Below, in pieces: positions 1-6,239 of a stretch of DNA of 12,743 nt. The stretch is from Betaproteobacteria bacterium. Lineage in GTDB: Bacteria; Pseudomonadota; Gammaproteobacteria; Burkholderiales; SG8-39. The notes beneath the pieces were generated by a model that did not search any database, had not been told where the DNA came from, and worked only from the letters and a program-made list of their open reading frames with translations. Location of the stretch: positions 1 through 12,743 of the forward strand of contig DAHVFK010000054.1 in assembly GCA_027317055.1 (NCBI GenBank), read 5' to 3'. How positions within the stretch are numbered: the first letter of the stretch is position 1; each line of letters opens with the position of its first letter. Both the position numbers and the translations under genes were made by a program.

Positions 1-195
1 ATGCAGGAAGCGGTCGCCGTGGGGGATGCGGCCTACCACGCCGCCGGCGCCAGCGCGGTATTCGAGCGCAACCCCTTCGAGCGGCGCTTTCGCGACCTGC
101 ACGCGGTGGCGCAGCAGCTGCAGGGCCGCCGCGCGCACTTCGAGACGGTAGGGCGCTACCTGCTCGGGCTCGAGCCGGATCTCAGCTTCGCCTGA
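1..195 (+). CDS. C-terminal fragment of an acyl-CoA dehydrogenase/flavin-dependent monooxygenase-like protein
   Basis: The frame is open from the first base to the TGA at 193-195, so this is the 3' end of a gene that begins upstream; the ATG at position 1 is probably an internal Met. The 64 visible residues resemble the C-terminal helical bundle of the acyl-CoA dehydrogenase fold, especially the DszC/HpaB-like flavin monooxygenase branch, in which a segment like FERRFRDLHAVAQQLQGR (residues 26-43) packs near the flavin and subunit interface. The end LGLEPDLSFA is typical of a terminal tail. The flavin-binding and catalytic parts lie outside the window, so the substrate cannot be inferred. The gene converges with the minus-strand gene whose stop is at 203, leaving a 7-base gap. 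Family assignment by recognition only; moderate confidence. Confidence 0.6.
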   Translation: MQEAVAVGDAAYHAAGASAVFERNPFERRFRDLHAVAQQLQGRRAHFETVGRYLLGLEPDLSFA

Positions 196-202
196 GCCCG
201 AC

Positions 203-487
203 TCAGTCGAGCCCGATCATTCGCCCGATGGCGCTGAGGAACATCCCGGCGCGCACGCCGTCGGCCTGCAGCTCGGTGCTGGCGCGCTCGAACATGCCGT
301 GCACCGACTTCATCTTGACTTCCAGCTCGGGCGGTTCGGCGCCGCTCGCGCCGAGCATGTCCTTCAGCTCGTTCACCTCCGCGCGCAGCGCGGCGTGGCT
401 GGTGCCGGCCGGCAGCCGGGCGAGATTGTCGGAGATTTCGTCCACCAGCTTCCTGGCGGCGTCGACGTCGATGCGGCGCTGGCTCAT
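203..487 (-). CDS. Small helical conserved hypothetical protein (94 aa)
   Basis: The start at 487 is supported by a GAGGAA Shine-Dalgarno-like run about 8 bases upstream on the minus strand. The 94-residue product has no signal peptide or membrane segment. It reads as two or three amphipathic helices: a first at about residues 6-26, a second at about 30-46 and a third at about 52-90 that contains the Met-rich stretch MKSVHGMFERAS. I do not recognise the family with confidence; it loosely recalls small helical DUF4404-type proteins, but that is only an impression. It lies 50 bases downstream of another small minus-strand gene and is the last member of the run glnS-GDPD-96 aa-94 aa, so it may be co-transcribed. 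Coding status is supported by the SD, the compact spacing and a protein-like composition. Confidence 0.6.
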   Translation of the reverse strand: MSQRRIDVDAARKLVDEISDNLARLPAGTSHAALRAEVNELKDMLGASGAEPPELEVKMKSVHGMFERASTELQADGVRAGMFLSAIGRMIGLD

Positions 488-537
488 GTCGCGGTTCCTC
501 GGGGCAGAAGCGCGAGGATAAATCAGAAATCGAATTG

Positions 538-828
538 TTACTTGTCGGCGCGGTTTTGGCGCCGGGCGAGGAGGTAGCGGGTGCGGGCCGAGAATCGTGC
601 CAGCGGGATGGGCACCGGATCGTCGCGGCCGACCAGCTCGCGGATGCGGGCCGCCACTTCGGCCAGCTCGTCCTCGTGTCCGTACCAGCTTGTCAGCGCA
701 AGGTATTCGGCTGCGGCGGCGAGGGGCGCGCCGTCGCGCTGCGCGCGTGCAAGCCAGGCCCCGGCGTCGAACGCGTAGTATTGCGCGGCGCAGAACTCTT
801 CGATCCCCGCGAGGGCGTCGTGTTCCAT
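538..828 (-). CDS. Hypothetical protein (96 aa)
   Basis: The frame stays open far upstream on the minus strand, but the part above 870 is antisense-frame noise over the phosphodiesterase. The first ATG after the stop of that gene is at 828, giving a 96-residue protein beginning MEHDALAGIEEFCAAQYYAF. No convincing Shine-Dalgarno precedes it. The sequence is predicted helical, with an aromatic cluster (residues 16-19, QYYAF), a SWYGHEDELAEVAARIREL helix in the middle and a basic tail (RYLLARRQNR). No signal peptide or membrane helix is seen and I do not recognise a family. It sits 41 bases after the phosphodiesterase and 50 bases before the 94-aa gene, consistent with one transcript. The start is the least certain part. 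Confidence 0.55.
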   Translation of the reverse strand: MEHDALAGIEEFCAAQYYAFDAGAWLARAQRDGAPLAAAAEYLALTSWYGHEDELAEVAARIRELVGRDDPVPIPLARFSARTRYLLARRQNRADK

Positions 829-869
829 GGCGGCATAGCCTGCGACGCCAACATTACACCCGATCGCGA

Positions 870-1868
870 TTAGGGGGCGACCGGCGTGGGGGCGGGGAGC
901 GTGATTCCCGCATGCTGCATCGCATCGCGCGCGAGATCGGGACGGTCCGTAATCAATCCGTCCACTCCCAGGGTCAGCATGTCTTCGATCTGGGTCGGCT
1001 TGGAAAGCGTCCACACGACGACTTTCAGCCCCAGGGCGTGCGCCTCGGCCAAGCTGGCGGCGTCGAGGTCGCGGAAGTAGGGCGACCAGACCGCGCCGCC
1101 GGCGGCCTTGACCATCCTGGGAACCGAGCCGCCGTAGTCGGCGAGCCTGAGGCCCGCGGTCCACGGCGAGCCCGCCGGGTCGCCGGCACGGATGTTGTCG
1201 AGCCAGCTCCGCTGCGCGGTGAGGTAGACGGTGGGGATCCCGGGCGCCTCGGCCTGCACGATCCTGAGCGTGCGCCAGTCGAAAGACTGGATCATCGAGC
1301 GCTTTTCCATTCCGCCCGCGCGGATGGCCGCGATCAGCGCGCGCGCGAAGGGCTCCGGCGGCAGCGTTTCGTCCGGCGCCGCGGGCGACAGCTTGGTCTC
1401 GATGTTGAAGCGCACCGACTCGTTGCGCGCCTTGTTCACCAGCGCGAACAGGTCCGCCAAGCGCGGGATGCGCGCCCCGTCCGCCGGGACCTGGTCCGGG
1501 AACTGGCGCGCGTAGCTCGTCGCCGGGTTGAGCCGCCCGACGTCGTAGCGCTCGAGCTCGGCGTAGCTCAGCGCGTGGATCATCGGCCCGGGCGCGGTGA
1601 GCCACTTGCCGTGCGGCCCGCGCGCGGTGTTCGGCGTTAGGCCGCGCTCGTGCGAGATCACCACCACGCCGTCGCGCGTCACCCCGACGTCGAGCTCGAG
1701 CGTGGTCACGCCGAGCGAGAGCGCGCGCGCGAACGCGGGCAGCGTGTTCTCCGGCGCCAGGCCGCGCGCGCCGCGGTGGCCTTCGAGGTCGAACGCGTGC
1801 GCCGCGAGCGAGACGCAGCAGGCGAGGGCGGCGACGCCAGCGCGGCCGATTACTTGCCTGCGCCCCAC
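870..1868 (-). CDS. Periplasmic glycerophosphodiester phosphodiesterase (GlpQ/UgpQ family)
   Basis: The product hydrolyses glycerophosphodiesters from deacylated phospholipids to glycerol-3-phosphate and an alcohol. The start chosen is a GTG at 1868, preceded by GAGGGA on the minus strand; it gives 332 residues with a clear signal peptide (basic MGRRQ, hydrophobic core VAALACCVSLAA, AHA cleavage site near residue 25), so the enzyme should be exported. The GDPD TIM-barrel signature follows directly: HRG (H31, R32), PENT (39-42), E58-L-D60 and ISHE (H73), the expected catalytic histidines and metal ligands. Later FNIETK supplies a further acidic ligand, and the C-terminal GVDGLITDRPD motif is typical. 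The gene starts inside glnS (19-base overlap with its end), suggesting translational coupling. The length fits single-domain secreted GDPDs. Confidence 0.9.
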   Translation of the reverse strand: MGRRQVIGRAGVAALACCVSLAAHAFDLEGHRGARGLAPENTLPAFARALSLGVTTLELDVGVTRDGVVVISHERGLTPNTARGPHGKWLTAPGPMIHALSYAELERYDVGRLNPATSYARQFPDQVPADGARIPRLADLFALVNKARNESVRFNIETKLSPAAPDETLPPEPFARALIAAIRAGGMEKRSMIQSFDWRTLRIVQAEAPGIPTVYLTAQRSWLDNIRAGDPAGSPWTAGLRLADYGGSVPRMVKAAGGAVWSPYFRDLDAASLAEAHALGLKVVVWTLSKPTQIEDMLTLGVDGLITDRPDLARDAMQHAGITLPAPTPVAP

Positions 1869-3514
1869 GAGTCCCTCAGCGTTACCGTGCGGTTGAAGGC
1901 CGACGCGTCGGCACGGTCGGCGACGAAATAGCCGTGGCGCTCGAACTGGAAGCGCTCCTCCGGCTTGGCCTCGCGCAGCGCCGGCTCGAGCCGCGCGGCA
2001 ATGACCTTCTTCGATTCGCGGTTCAGATCGCCGACGCCTTCGGGCTGAGGCGTCGCGAACAGCCGGTCGTAGAGGCGGACCTCGGCCGCGTGCGCGTGCT
2101 TCGCGCTCAGCCAGTGGATGTTGCCCTTCACCTTGTAGGCGTCGGCGCCGGGCGTGCCCGAGCGCGAGTCCTCGAACACCCGGCAGCGCACGCTGTCCGT
2201 GCTCTTGTCGTAGCCGAGGCACTCGACGACATAGGCGTAGCGCAGGCGCACCTTGTTGCCGGGATAGAGGCGAAAGTACCCTTTGGGCGGGGATTCGGCG
2301 AAGTCCTCGCGCTCGATCCACAGCTCGCGCGAGAACGGAACCGGGCGCCTGCCCCAATCGGGCTTCTGCGGATGGTTGGGCGCCTCGCACGGCTCTTCCT
2401 TGCCTTCGGGGTAGTTCTCGATCACGAGCTTTAACGGGTCGAGCACCGCGATGCGGCGCGGCGCGACCTCGTTCAGGTGCTCGCGCATGCAGTCCTCGAG
2501 GATCGAGAAGTCGATCCACGAATCCGCCTTGGCGACGCCGATGCGCTCGGCGAAGCGGCGCAAGCCCTCCGGCGTGTAGGCGCGCCGGCGCGCGCCGACC
2601 AGGGTCGGCATGCGCGGGTCGTCCCAGCCCTCGACGTGGCCTTCGTCCACCAGCTGGATCAGCTTGCGCTTGCTGAGCACGACGTAGGTGAGATTGAGGC
2701 GCGCGAACTCGATCTGCTGCGGCAGCGGGCGCTCGAGCAGGGCGGCTTCGGCCAGGCGCTCGTTGAACCAGTCGTACAGCGGGCGGTGGTCCTCGAACTC
2801 GAGCGTGCAGATCGAGTGGCTGATGCGCTCGATCGCGTCCGAGACGCCGTGCGCCCAGTCGTAGCTCGGGTAGATGCACCAGGCGTCGCCGGTGCGGTGA
2901 TGCGCCGCGTGGCGAATGCGGTACATCACCGGATCGCGCAGGTTGATGTTGCCGCTCTGCATGTCGATCCTGGCGCGCAGCACGTGCGTGCCGTCGGCAT
3001 GCTTGCCCTCTTTCATCTCCTGCAACAACTTCAAATTATCATCGACCGCACGATCGCGGAACGGGCTGTTGCGGCCATGCTCGGTGAGCGTGCCGCGGTG
3101 GGCGCGCATCTCCTCGGCGCTGAGCGAGTCGACGTAGGCCAGTCCGCGCTCGATCAGGTTGCGCGCGAAGCCGTACAGCCGGTCGAAGTAGTTCGAGGCG
3201 TAGTACTGGTGCTCGCCCCAGTCGAAGCCGAGCCAACGCACCGCGTCGATGATCGAGTCGACGTACTCCTGCTCCTCCTTGGCCGGGTTGGTGTCGTCGA
3301 AGCGCAGGTGGCACACGCCGCCGTAGCCGCGCGCCAGGCCGAAGTTGAGGCAGATCGACTTCGCGTGGCCGAAGTGCAGGTAGCCGTTGGGCTCGGGCGG
3401 AAAGCGCGTGCGCACGCTCTTGTGCTTGCCGCTGGCGAGGTCGTGCTCGACAATCTGACGGATGAAATTCGACCCCGAGGGGGTGTTCGGGGTCTTGCTC
3501 GAAGGTGAGGCCAT
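1850..3514 (-). CDS. glnS: Glutamine--tRNA ligase
   Basis: This cytosolic class I aminoacyl-tRNA synthetase charges tRNA-Gln with glutamine in an ATP-dependent reaction. The protein is 554 residues, about the length of E. coli GlnRS. The N-terminal part from residue 17 (FIRQIVEHDLASGKH) matches GlnRS closely. The class I HIGH motif appears as HFGH (47-50) after RFPPEPNGYL, and the KMSKS loop as VLSKR (279-283), both in family-typical positions. Segments such as CTLEFEDHRPLYDWF (236-250) and HVEGWDDPRMPTL separate it from glutamyl-tRNA synthetase. The C-terminal anticodon-binding beta-barrels are complete, ending FNRTVTLRDSW. The start at 3514 has no strong Shine-Dalgarno. Having glnS implies direct Gln-tRNA charging rather than sole reliance on transamidation. 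It leads a minus-strand run that includes the overlapping phosphodiesterase. Confidence 0.97.
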   Translation of the reverse strand: MASPSSKTPNTPSGSNFIRQIVEHDLASGKHKSVRTRFPPEPNGYLHFGHAKSICLNFGLARGYGGVCHLRFDDTNPAKEEQEYVDSIIDAVRWLGFDWGEHQYYASNYFDRLYGFARNLIERGLAYVDSLSAEEMRAHRGTLTEHGRNSPFRDRAVDDNLKLLQEMKEGKHADGTHVLRARIDMQSGNINLRDPVMYRIRHAAHHRTGDAWCIYPSYDWAHGVSDAIERISHSICTLEFEDHRPLYDWFNERLAEAALLERPLPQQIEFARLNLTYVVLSKRKLIQLVDEGHVEGWDDPRMPTLVGARRRAYTPEGLRRFAERIGVAKADSWIDFSILEDCMREHLNEVAPRRIAVLDPLKLVIENYPEGKEEPCEAPNHPQKPDWGRRPVPFSRELWIEREDFAESPPKGYFRLYPGNKVRLRYAYVVECLGYDKSTDSVRCRVFEDSRSGTPGADAYKVKGNIHWLSAKHAHAAEVRLYDRLFATPQPEGVGDLNRESKKVIAARLEPALREAKPEERFQFERHGYFVADRADASAFNRTVTLRDSWGAGK

Positions 3515-3543
3515 TCAAGGATAAGCGCTGATTCAGGAAGGGA

Positions 3544-3549
3544 ATTCTA
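3544..3549 (-). promoter_or_regulatory. Possible -10 element for glnS
   Basis: On the minus strand the hexamer TAGAAT (5 of 6 matches to TATAAT) lies about 30 bases upstream of the glnS ATG, which would give a leader of roughly 20-25 bases. No good -35 hexamer is seen at the right distance, so this is a weak prediction. Confidence 0.25.
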
Positions 3550-3575
3550 CTCTAGCCGTCGCGCGCCATGGCCGG

Positions 3576-3599
3576 TTTGTCCCGCTTTTTGTCCCGCTT
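3576..3599. repeat. Perfect tandem repeat, 2 x 12 bp, between divergent glnS and the DUF1326 operon
   Basis: The unit TTTGTCCCGCTT occurs at 3576-3587 and again at 3588-3599 with no mismatch. It lies in the 151-base gap between the divergent starts of glnS (3514) and the first DUF1326 gene (3666), about 27 bases upstream of the putative glnS -10 and 66 bases upstream of the DUF1326 start. Two head-to-tail copies in a shared regulatory region could bind a regulator; a chance slippage duplication is the alternative. Confidence 0.75.
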
Positions 3600-3665
3600 T
3601 GGGCGACCACGGGCGCTTGGTACCGACGTCAAATGAAGGCTCTTCAACTTTACGGAGAATGAGCC

Positions 3666-4262
3666 ATGAGCTGGAAGATCGAAGGAACCTATTTCGAAAG
3701 CTGCAACTGCGAAGTCGCCTGCCCCTGCATCTTCTTGAGCGACCCGACCGATGGACAGTGCGACGCGCTGGTCGCCTGGCACATCGACAAGGGCAAGTTC
3801 GACGACGTGCCGCTGGACGGGCTGAACGTGATGCTGGCGGTGCATTCGGGAGGCAACATGGCGCAGGTGAAGTGGGACGCCGCGGTGTACCTCGACGAGC
3901 GCGCGAACGCCAAGCAGAAGGAGGCGCTGACCAAGGTCTTCGCCGGCCAGGCCGGCGGGCACCCGGAGCGGCTCGCTTCGCACGTCGGCAAGATTCTCGG
4001 CGTCGCGAGCGTGCCGATCAAGTACACGGCGGCGGGCAAACAGCGCAGCCTGAGCATCCCCAACATCGCCGAGGTCTCGATCGAGGCGCTCGAGGGACAG
4101 GGCGGCGCGGAGATCACGGTCACCAATCACCCGCTGTGCATTGCGCCCGGAAACCCCGCGGTCACCGCGCGCTCGAAGAAGCTGAGCTACAAGGACCACG
4201 GCAAGAGCTGGGAGCTCTCGGGCAAGAACGGCTTCTTCTCGCCGTTCCAGTACGCGGCGTGA
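3666..4262 (+). CDS. DUF1326 family protein A, Cys-rich N-terminus
   Basis: The start at 3666 is set by a GGAG Shine-Dalgarno at 3654-3657. The 198-residue product has no signal peptide or membrane helix and should be cytosolic. It shows the DUF1326 hallmark right at the N-terminus: YFESCNCEVACPC, with cysteines at 13, 15, 19 and 21 (C-x-C-x3-C-x-C), followed by C32. A second conserved-looking patch is AAVYLDERANAKQKEALTKV, then GQAGG; a lone Cys (C158) sits in HPLCIAPGNP. The cysteine arrangement suggests metal binding or thiol chemistry, but I know of no established biochemical role. The gene is first in a three-gene operon: its TGA overlaps the GTG start of the DUF2182 gene, and a paralogue follows two genes on. 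The family call is strong; the function is unknown. Confidence 0.88.
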   Translation: MSWKIEGTYFESCNCEVACPCIFLSDPTDGQCDALVAWHIDKGKFDDVPLDGLNVMLAVHSGGNMAQVKWDAAVYLDERANAKQKEALTKVFAGQAGGHPERLASHVGKILGVASVPIKYTAAGKQRSLSIPNIAEVSIEALEGQGGAEITVTNHPLCIAPGNPAVTARSKKLSYKDHGKSWELSGKNGFFSPFQYAA

Positions 4263-4966
4263 ACGGGCGGGCGCTGCCGCTCGCGTCGATCGGCGTGGTC
4301 GGGCTGCTGGCCTGGGCCTGGTTGGTGCAGATCGGGCGCGGCATGTCGATGCACGCGGCGATGCCGGGCATGCAGATGAGTTTCGGCATGCTGGCGACCA
4401 TGTGGGCGGTCATGATGGCGGCCATGATGGTGCCGGCGGCGGCGCCCTCGTACCTGCTGCACGCGCGCATGGCGCAGCGCCCGCTCGCCTCGTGGGCCTA
4501 CCTCGCGGGCTACCTCGGCGCATGGGCCGGCGCGGGCGTGGCCTACGCGCTGGCGCACTGGGGCTTGCAGCGGGCGGGGCTGGTGACGGCTGACATGCGC
4601 CTTGCCAGCACTGCGCTCGCGGGAGCGCTGCTTCTCGCCGCCGGCGTCTGGCAGTGGTCGCCCCTGAAAGCGAGCTGCGTGTCGCACTGCCGTTCGCCGC
4701 TCGGCTTCATGCTGAACGAATGGCGCGACGGCCTGGCGGGCGCGTTCGGCATGGGGCTGCGCTACGCGGCCTGGTGCGTGGGCTGCTGCTGGCTGGTGAT
4801 GGCGGTGCTGTTCGTCGCCGGCGCGATGAGCTTCGCCTGGGCGCTCGGGATCTCGGCTTACGTGCTGGCGGAGCGCCTGCTCCCGCTGGGACGCGCGTTC
4901 GACCGCGCGGTGGGCGCCGCGCTCGCGGCCTGGGGCGTCTGGCTGCTCGGCACGGCGATCGCATGA
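4259..4966 (+). CDS. DUF2182 predicted metal-binding integral membrane protein
   Basis: The start is a GTG at 4259-4261 that overlaps the upstream TGA (GTGA), giving 235 residues; longer upstream reading is out of frame with the real DUF1326 gene. I see about six or seven membrane helices, near residues 9-25, 41-63, 78-98, 115-133, 160-185, 188-206 and 217-234. Hallmarks of DUF2182 are present: the Met-rich stretch 29-57 (M29, 31, 35, 38, 40, 44, 48, 52, 53, 56, 57, plus H32) including MWAVMMAAMMVP, the motif KASCVSHCRSPLGF (C140, C144) and AWCVGCCWLVM (C173, C176, C177). Met and Cys at membrane-embedded sites suggest a soft metal such as Cu(I), which is inference. Its stop overlaps the next ATG (ATGA). 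It is probably the membrane partner of the two flanking DUF1326 proteins. Confidence 0.88.
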   Translation: MNGRALPLASIGVVGLLAWAWLVQIGRGMSMHAAMPGMQMSFGMLATMWAVMMAAMMVPAAAPSYLLHARMAQRPLASWAYLAGYLGAWAGAGVAYALAHWGLQRAGLVTADMRLASTALAGALLLAAGVWQWSPLKASCVSHCRSPLGFMLNEWRDGLAGAFGMGLRYAAWCVGCCWLVMAVLFVAGAMSFAWALGISAYVLAERLLPLGRAFDRAVGAALAAWGVWLLGTAIA

Positions 4967-5553
4967 GCTGGGCGATCGTCGGCTCGTACTACGAAAGCTG
5001 CAACTGCCAGGCGGTGTGCCCTTGCCGGCGGCTGAACGGGAAGTCGGGTGGAGATTCGACTTACGGCGTGTGCCAGTTCCTGCTGTCGTGGAGCATTCAG
5101 CGGGGTCAGGCCGACGGCGTCGATCTGGCGGGACTCCAGGTCGCGATGGCCGGCTTCTACCACGACGCCGAGCCGGGCAAACCGTGGTCGATCAAGCTGT
5201 ACGTCGACGACCGGGCGGAGCCGGACCAGGCGGGGCAGCTCGAGCGCATCTTCCTCGGCAGGGCCGGAGGCAATATGCCGTTCACTTCCAATATCGTGAC
5301 CAACCTCGGCCTGGCGCGCGCGCGGATCTCGCTTTCGCACGAACCGGGCCGGGAGGCGATCCGGGTGGGCGGGCTCGGAGAATCCGCGGCGGCGCGCCGC
5401 GCGCAGTACGAAGGCCTGGTCAGCTGCGGCATTCCCGGCCACGATCATCCGGGCACGGAATACGTCGCCTCGCTTGCGATGCATGACGGACCGCTGCAGT
5501 GGAATTACGAGGGGCGCTGCGGCTTCGCGACGGATTTCCATTTTCACGACTGA
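4963..5553 (+). CDS. DUF1326 family protein B, paralogue with extra Cys/His at the C-terminus
   Basis: ATG at 4963 overlaps the DUF2182 stop (ATGA), so translation is probably coupled. The 196-residue protein opens almost like its upstream paralogue: YYESCNCQAVCPC, again with Cys 13, 15, 19 and 21, then C37. The middle shows the same pattern as protein A (IKLYVDDRAEPDQAGQLER then LGRAGGN). It differs in the C-terminal half, where potential ligands appear that protein A lacks: C155 and H160/H162 in SCGIPGHDHPGTEY, C186 in GRCGF, and H193/H195 in the terminal DFHFHD. The two proteins are clearly homologous but well diverged, so this is an old duplication with probable specialisation, not a recent copy. 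No signal peptide. Family call strong; the role is unknown and is discussed with its neighbours. Confidence 0.87.
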   Translation: MSWAIVGSYYESCNCQAVCPCRRLNGKSGGDSTYGVCQFLLSWSIQRGQADGVDLAGLQVAMAGFYHDAEPGKPWSIKLYVDDRAEPDQAGQLERIFLGRAGGNMPFTSNIVTNLGLARARISLSHEPGREAIRVGGLGESAAARRAQYEGLVSCGIPGHDHPGTEYVASLAMHDGPLQWNYEGRCGFATDFHFHD

Positions 5554-5582
5554 GCCGCGGGCTCGTCTTTGCGCGCGCGACC

Positions 5583-5598
5583 GTCGCCGTCCGGCGAC
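5583..5598 (+). terminator. Possible weak terminator hairpin after the DUF1326 operon
   Basis: GTCGCC-GTCC-GGCGAC forms a perfect 6-bp stem with a 4-base loop 30 bases after the operon stop. Only a short T run (ATTTTC) follows, about 12 bases later, so it is not a canonical intrinsic terminator. A smaller hairpin, GAGCC-GCG-GGCTC, sits at 5552-5564. Confidence 0.3.
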
Positions 5599-5611
5599 AG
5601 GACGCAAGCAA

Positions 5612-5641
5612 TTTTCAGGCGGAGATTAATGCAGGTTTAAG
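5612..5641 (+). promoter_or_regulatory. Candidate sigma70-type promoter for the ferritin-like gene
   Basis: TTTTCA (5612-5617) and TTTAAG (5636-5641) are separated by 18 bases, each matching 4 of 6 consensus positions, in a locally AT-rich patch of an otherwise GC-rich window. The start codon is at 5703 with a strong AAAGGAG Shine-Dalgarno at about 5689-5695, leaving a leader of about 55 bases. Weak by sequence alone. Confidence 0.27.
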
Positions 5642-5702
5642 AATGTGCCGCTAGCTTCGCGGGCAATCCGCTCTCCCGTTCGTTCTCGAAAGGAGAACTC
5701 CC

Positions 5703-6212
5703 ATGGCCCGGCAGCTCATCCCCGCGTCCGCAGCCGAATTGTTCGCCCACGCGCTCGCCATCGAGCGCGAAGCATTGTCGCGCTACCACGAGTTCGCCGA
5801 CTGGATGCAGGACCTCGGGATCGAGGGCGTGGAGAGCGTGTTCCGCAAGCTCGAGCGGAGCGAGCGCGCGCACCTCGATTCTCTCGAGCGCAGCGCGGCG
5901 GGGCTCGAGCTGCCCGAGATCTCGCCCTGGCAATACGCCTGGTTCTTCACCTCGTCGCCCGCTTACATGGAGCTCACCTTCCCGCTCATGCCGCAAACCC
6001 CGCGCGACGCGCTCGCGCTCGCCTGCGTGGCGGAGCGGCGCGCCGAGGAGTTCTTCCTGCTGGCGGCCAACCGCTGCGGCGACGCGGCCGGAATCAAGCT
6101 GGCGGTCGAAATGGCGCTCGAGGAGCACCGGCGGGTGGCCGAGATCGAGCGCGCGCTGCGCGTCACCCCCGACCCGAGGCTCGACTGGGAGCAGGTCTAC
6201 TCGCGCCGCTAG
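5703..6212 (+). CDS. Ferritin-like (rubrerythrin-type) four-helix-bundle protein
   Basis: The start at 5703 follows an AAAGGAG Shine-Dalgarno with good spacing. The 169-residue product has the four-helix pattern of ferritin-like diiron proteins: helix 1 with ALAIEREALSRYHEFA (E21/E23, E30), helix 2 with FRKLERSERAHLDSL (E54-x-x-H57), helix 3 with CVAERRAEEFFLLAA (E111, E115) and helix 4 with MALEEHRRVAEIE (E140, E141, H142). This could support iron binding, peroxide handling or another diiron chemistry. The helix 4 ligand set is EEH rather than the usual E-x-x-H, so one metal ligand may be shifted or the site altered. There is no C-terminal rubredoxin domain (no Cys pairs), so it is not a full rubrerythrin. 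It lies 149 bases after the DUF1326/DUF2182 operon with its own probable promoter. Confidence 0.78.
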   Translation: MARQLIPASAAELFAHALAIEREALSRYHEFADWMQDLGIEGVESVFRKLERSERAHLDSLERSAAGLELPEISPWQYAWFFTSSPAYMELTFPLMPQTPRDALALACVAERRAEEFFLLAANRCGDAAGIKLAVEMALEEHRRVAEIERALRVTPDPRLDWEQVYSRR

Positions 6213-6239
6213 CGCACCGCCGGAAGGTATGATCGCGTC

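Noticed and set aside
597..1640. Plus-strand open frame over the 96-aa and GDPD genes
   Set aside because: Arg-rich low-information translation antisense to two genes with better evidence.
870..2879. Very long minus-strand open frame (669 codons) in the GDPD frame
   Set aside because: Only the part from 1868 down is a real protein. The upstream section is a frame-shifted reading of glnS, as its Arg-rich, motif-free sequence shows; a fusion is not supported.
2477..3508. Long plus-strand open frame (343 codons) across the glnS region
   Set aside because: It lies antisense to the well-supported GlnRS gene; its composition (Val/Ala/Arg/Leu-rich, no motif) is what high-GC codon bias produces on the opposite strand.
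4259..4966. DUF2182 protein as a bufferin or MNIO (DUF692/DUF2282) copper system
   Set aside because: The names are similar but the families differ; there is no DUF692 or bufferin-type secreted Cys-rich peptide in the window.
5631..5655. Tiny ORFs (ATG CAG GTT TAA and ATG TGC CGC TAG) before the ferritin-like gene
   Set aside because: Three-codon frames occur by chance; there is no attenuator-like structure or codon pattern to support a leader peptide.
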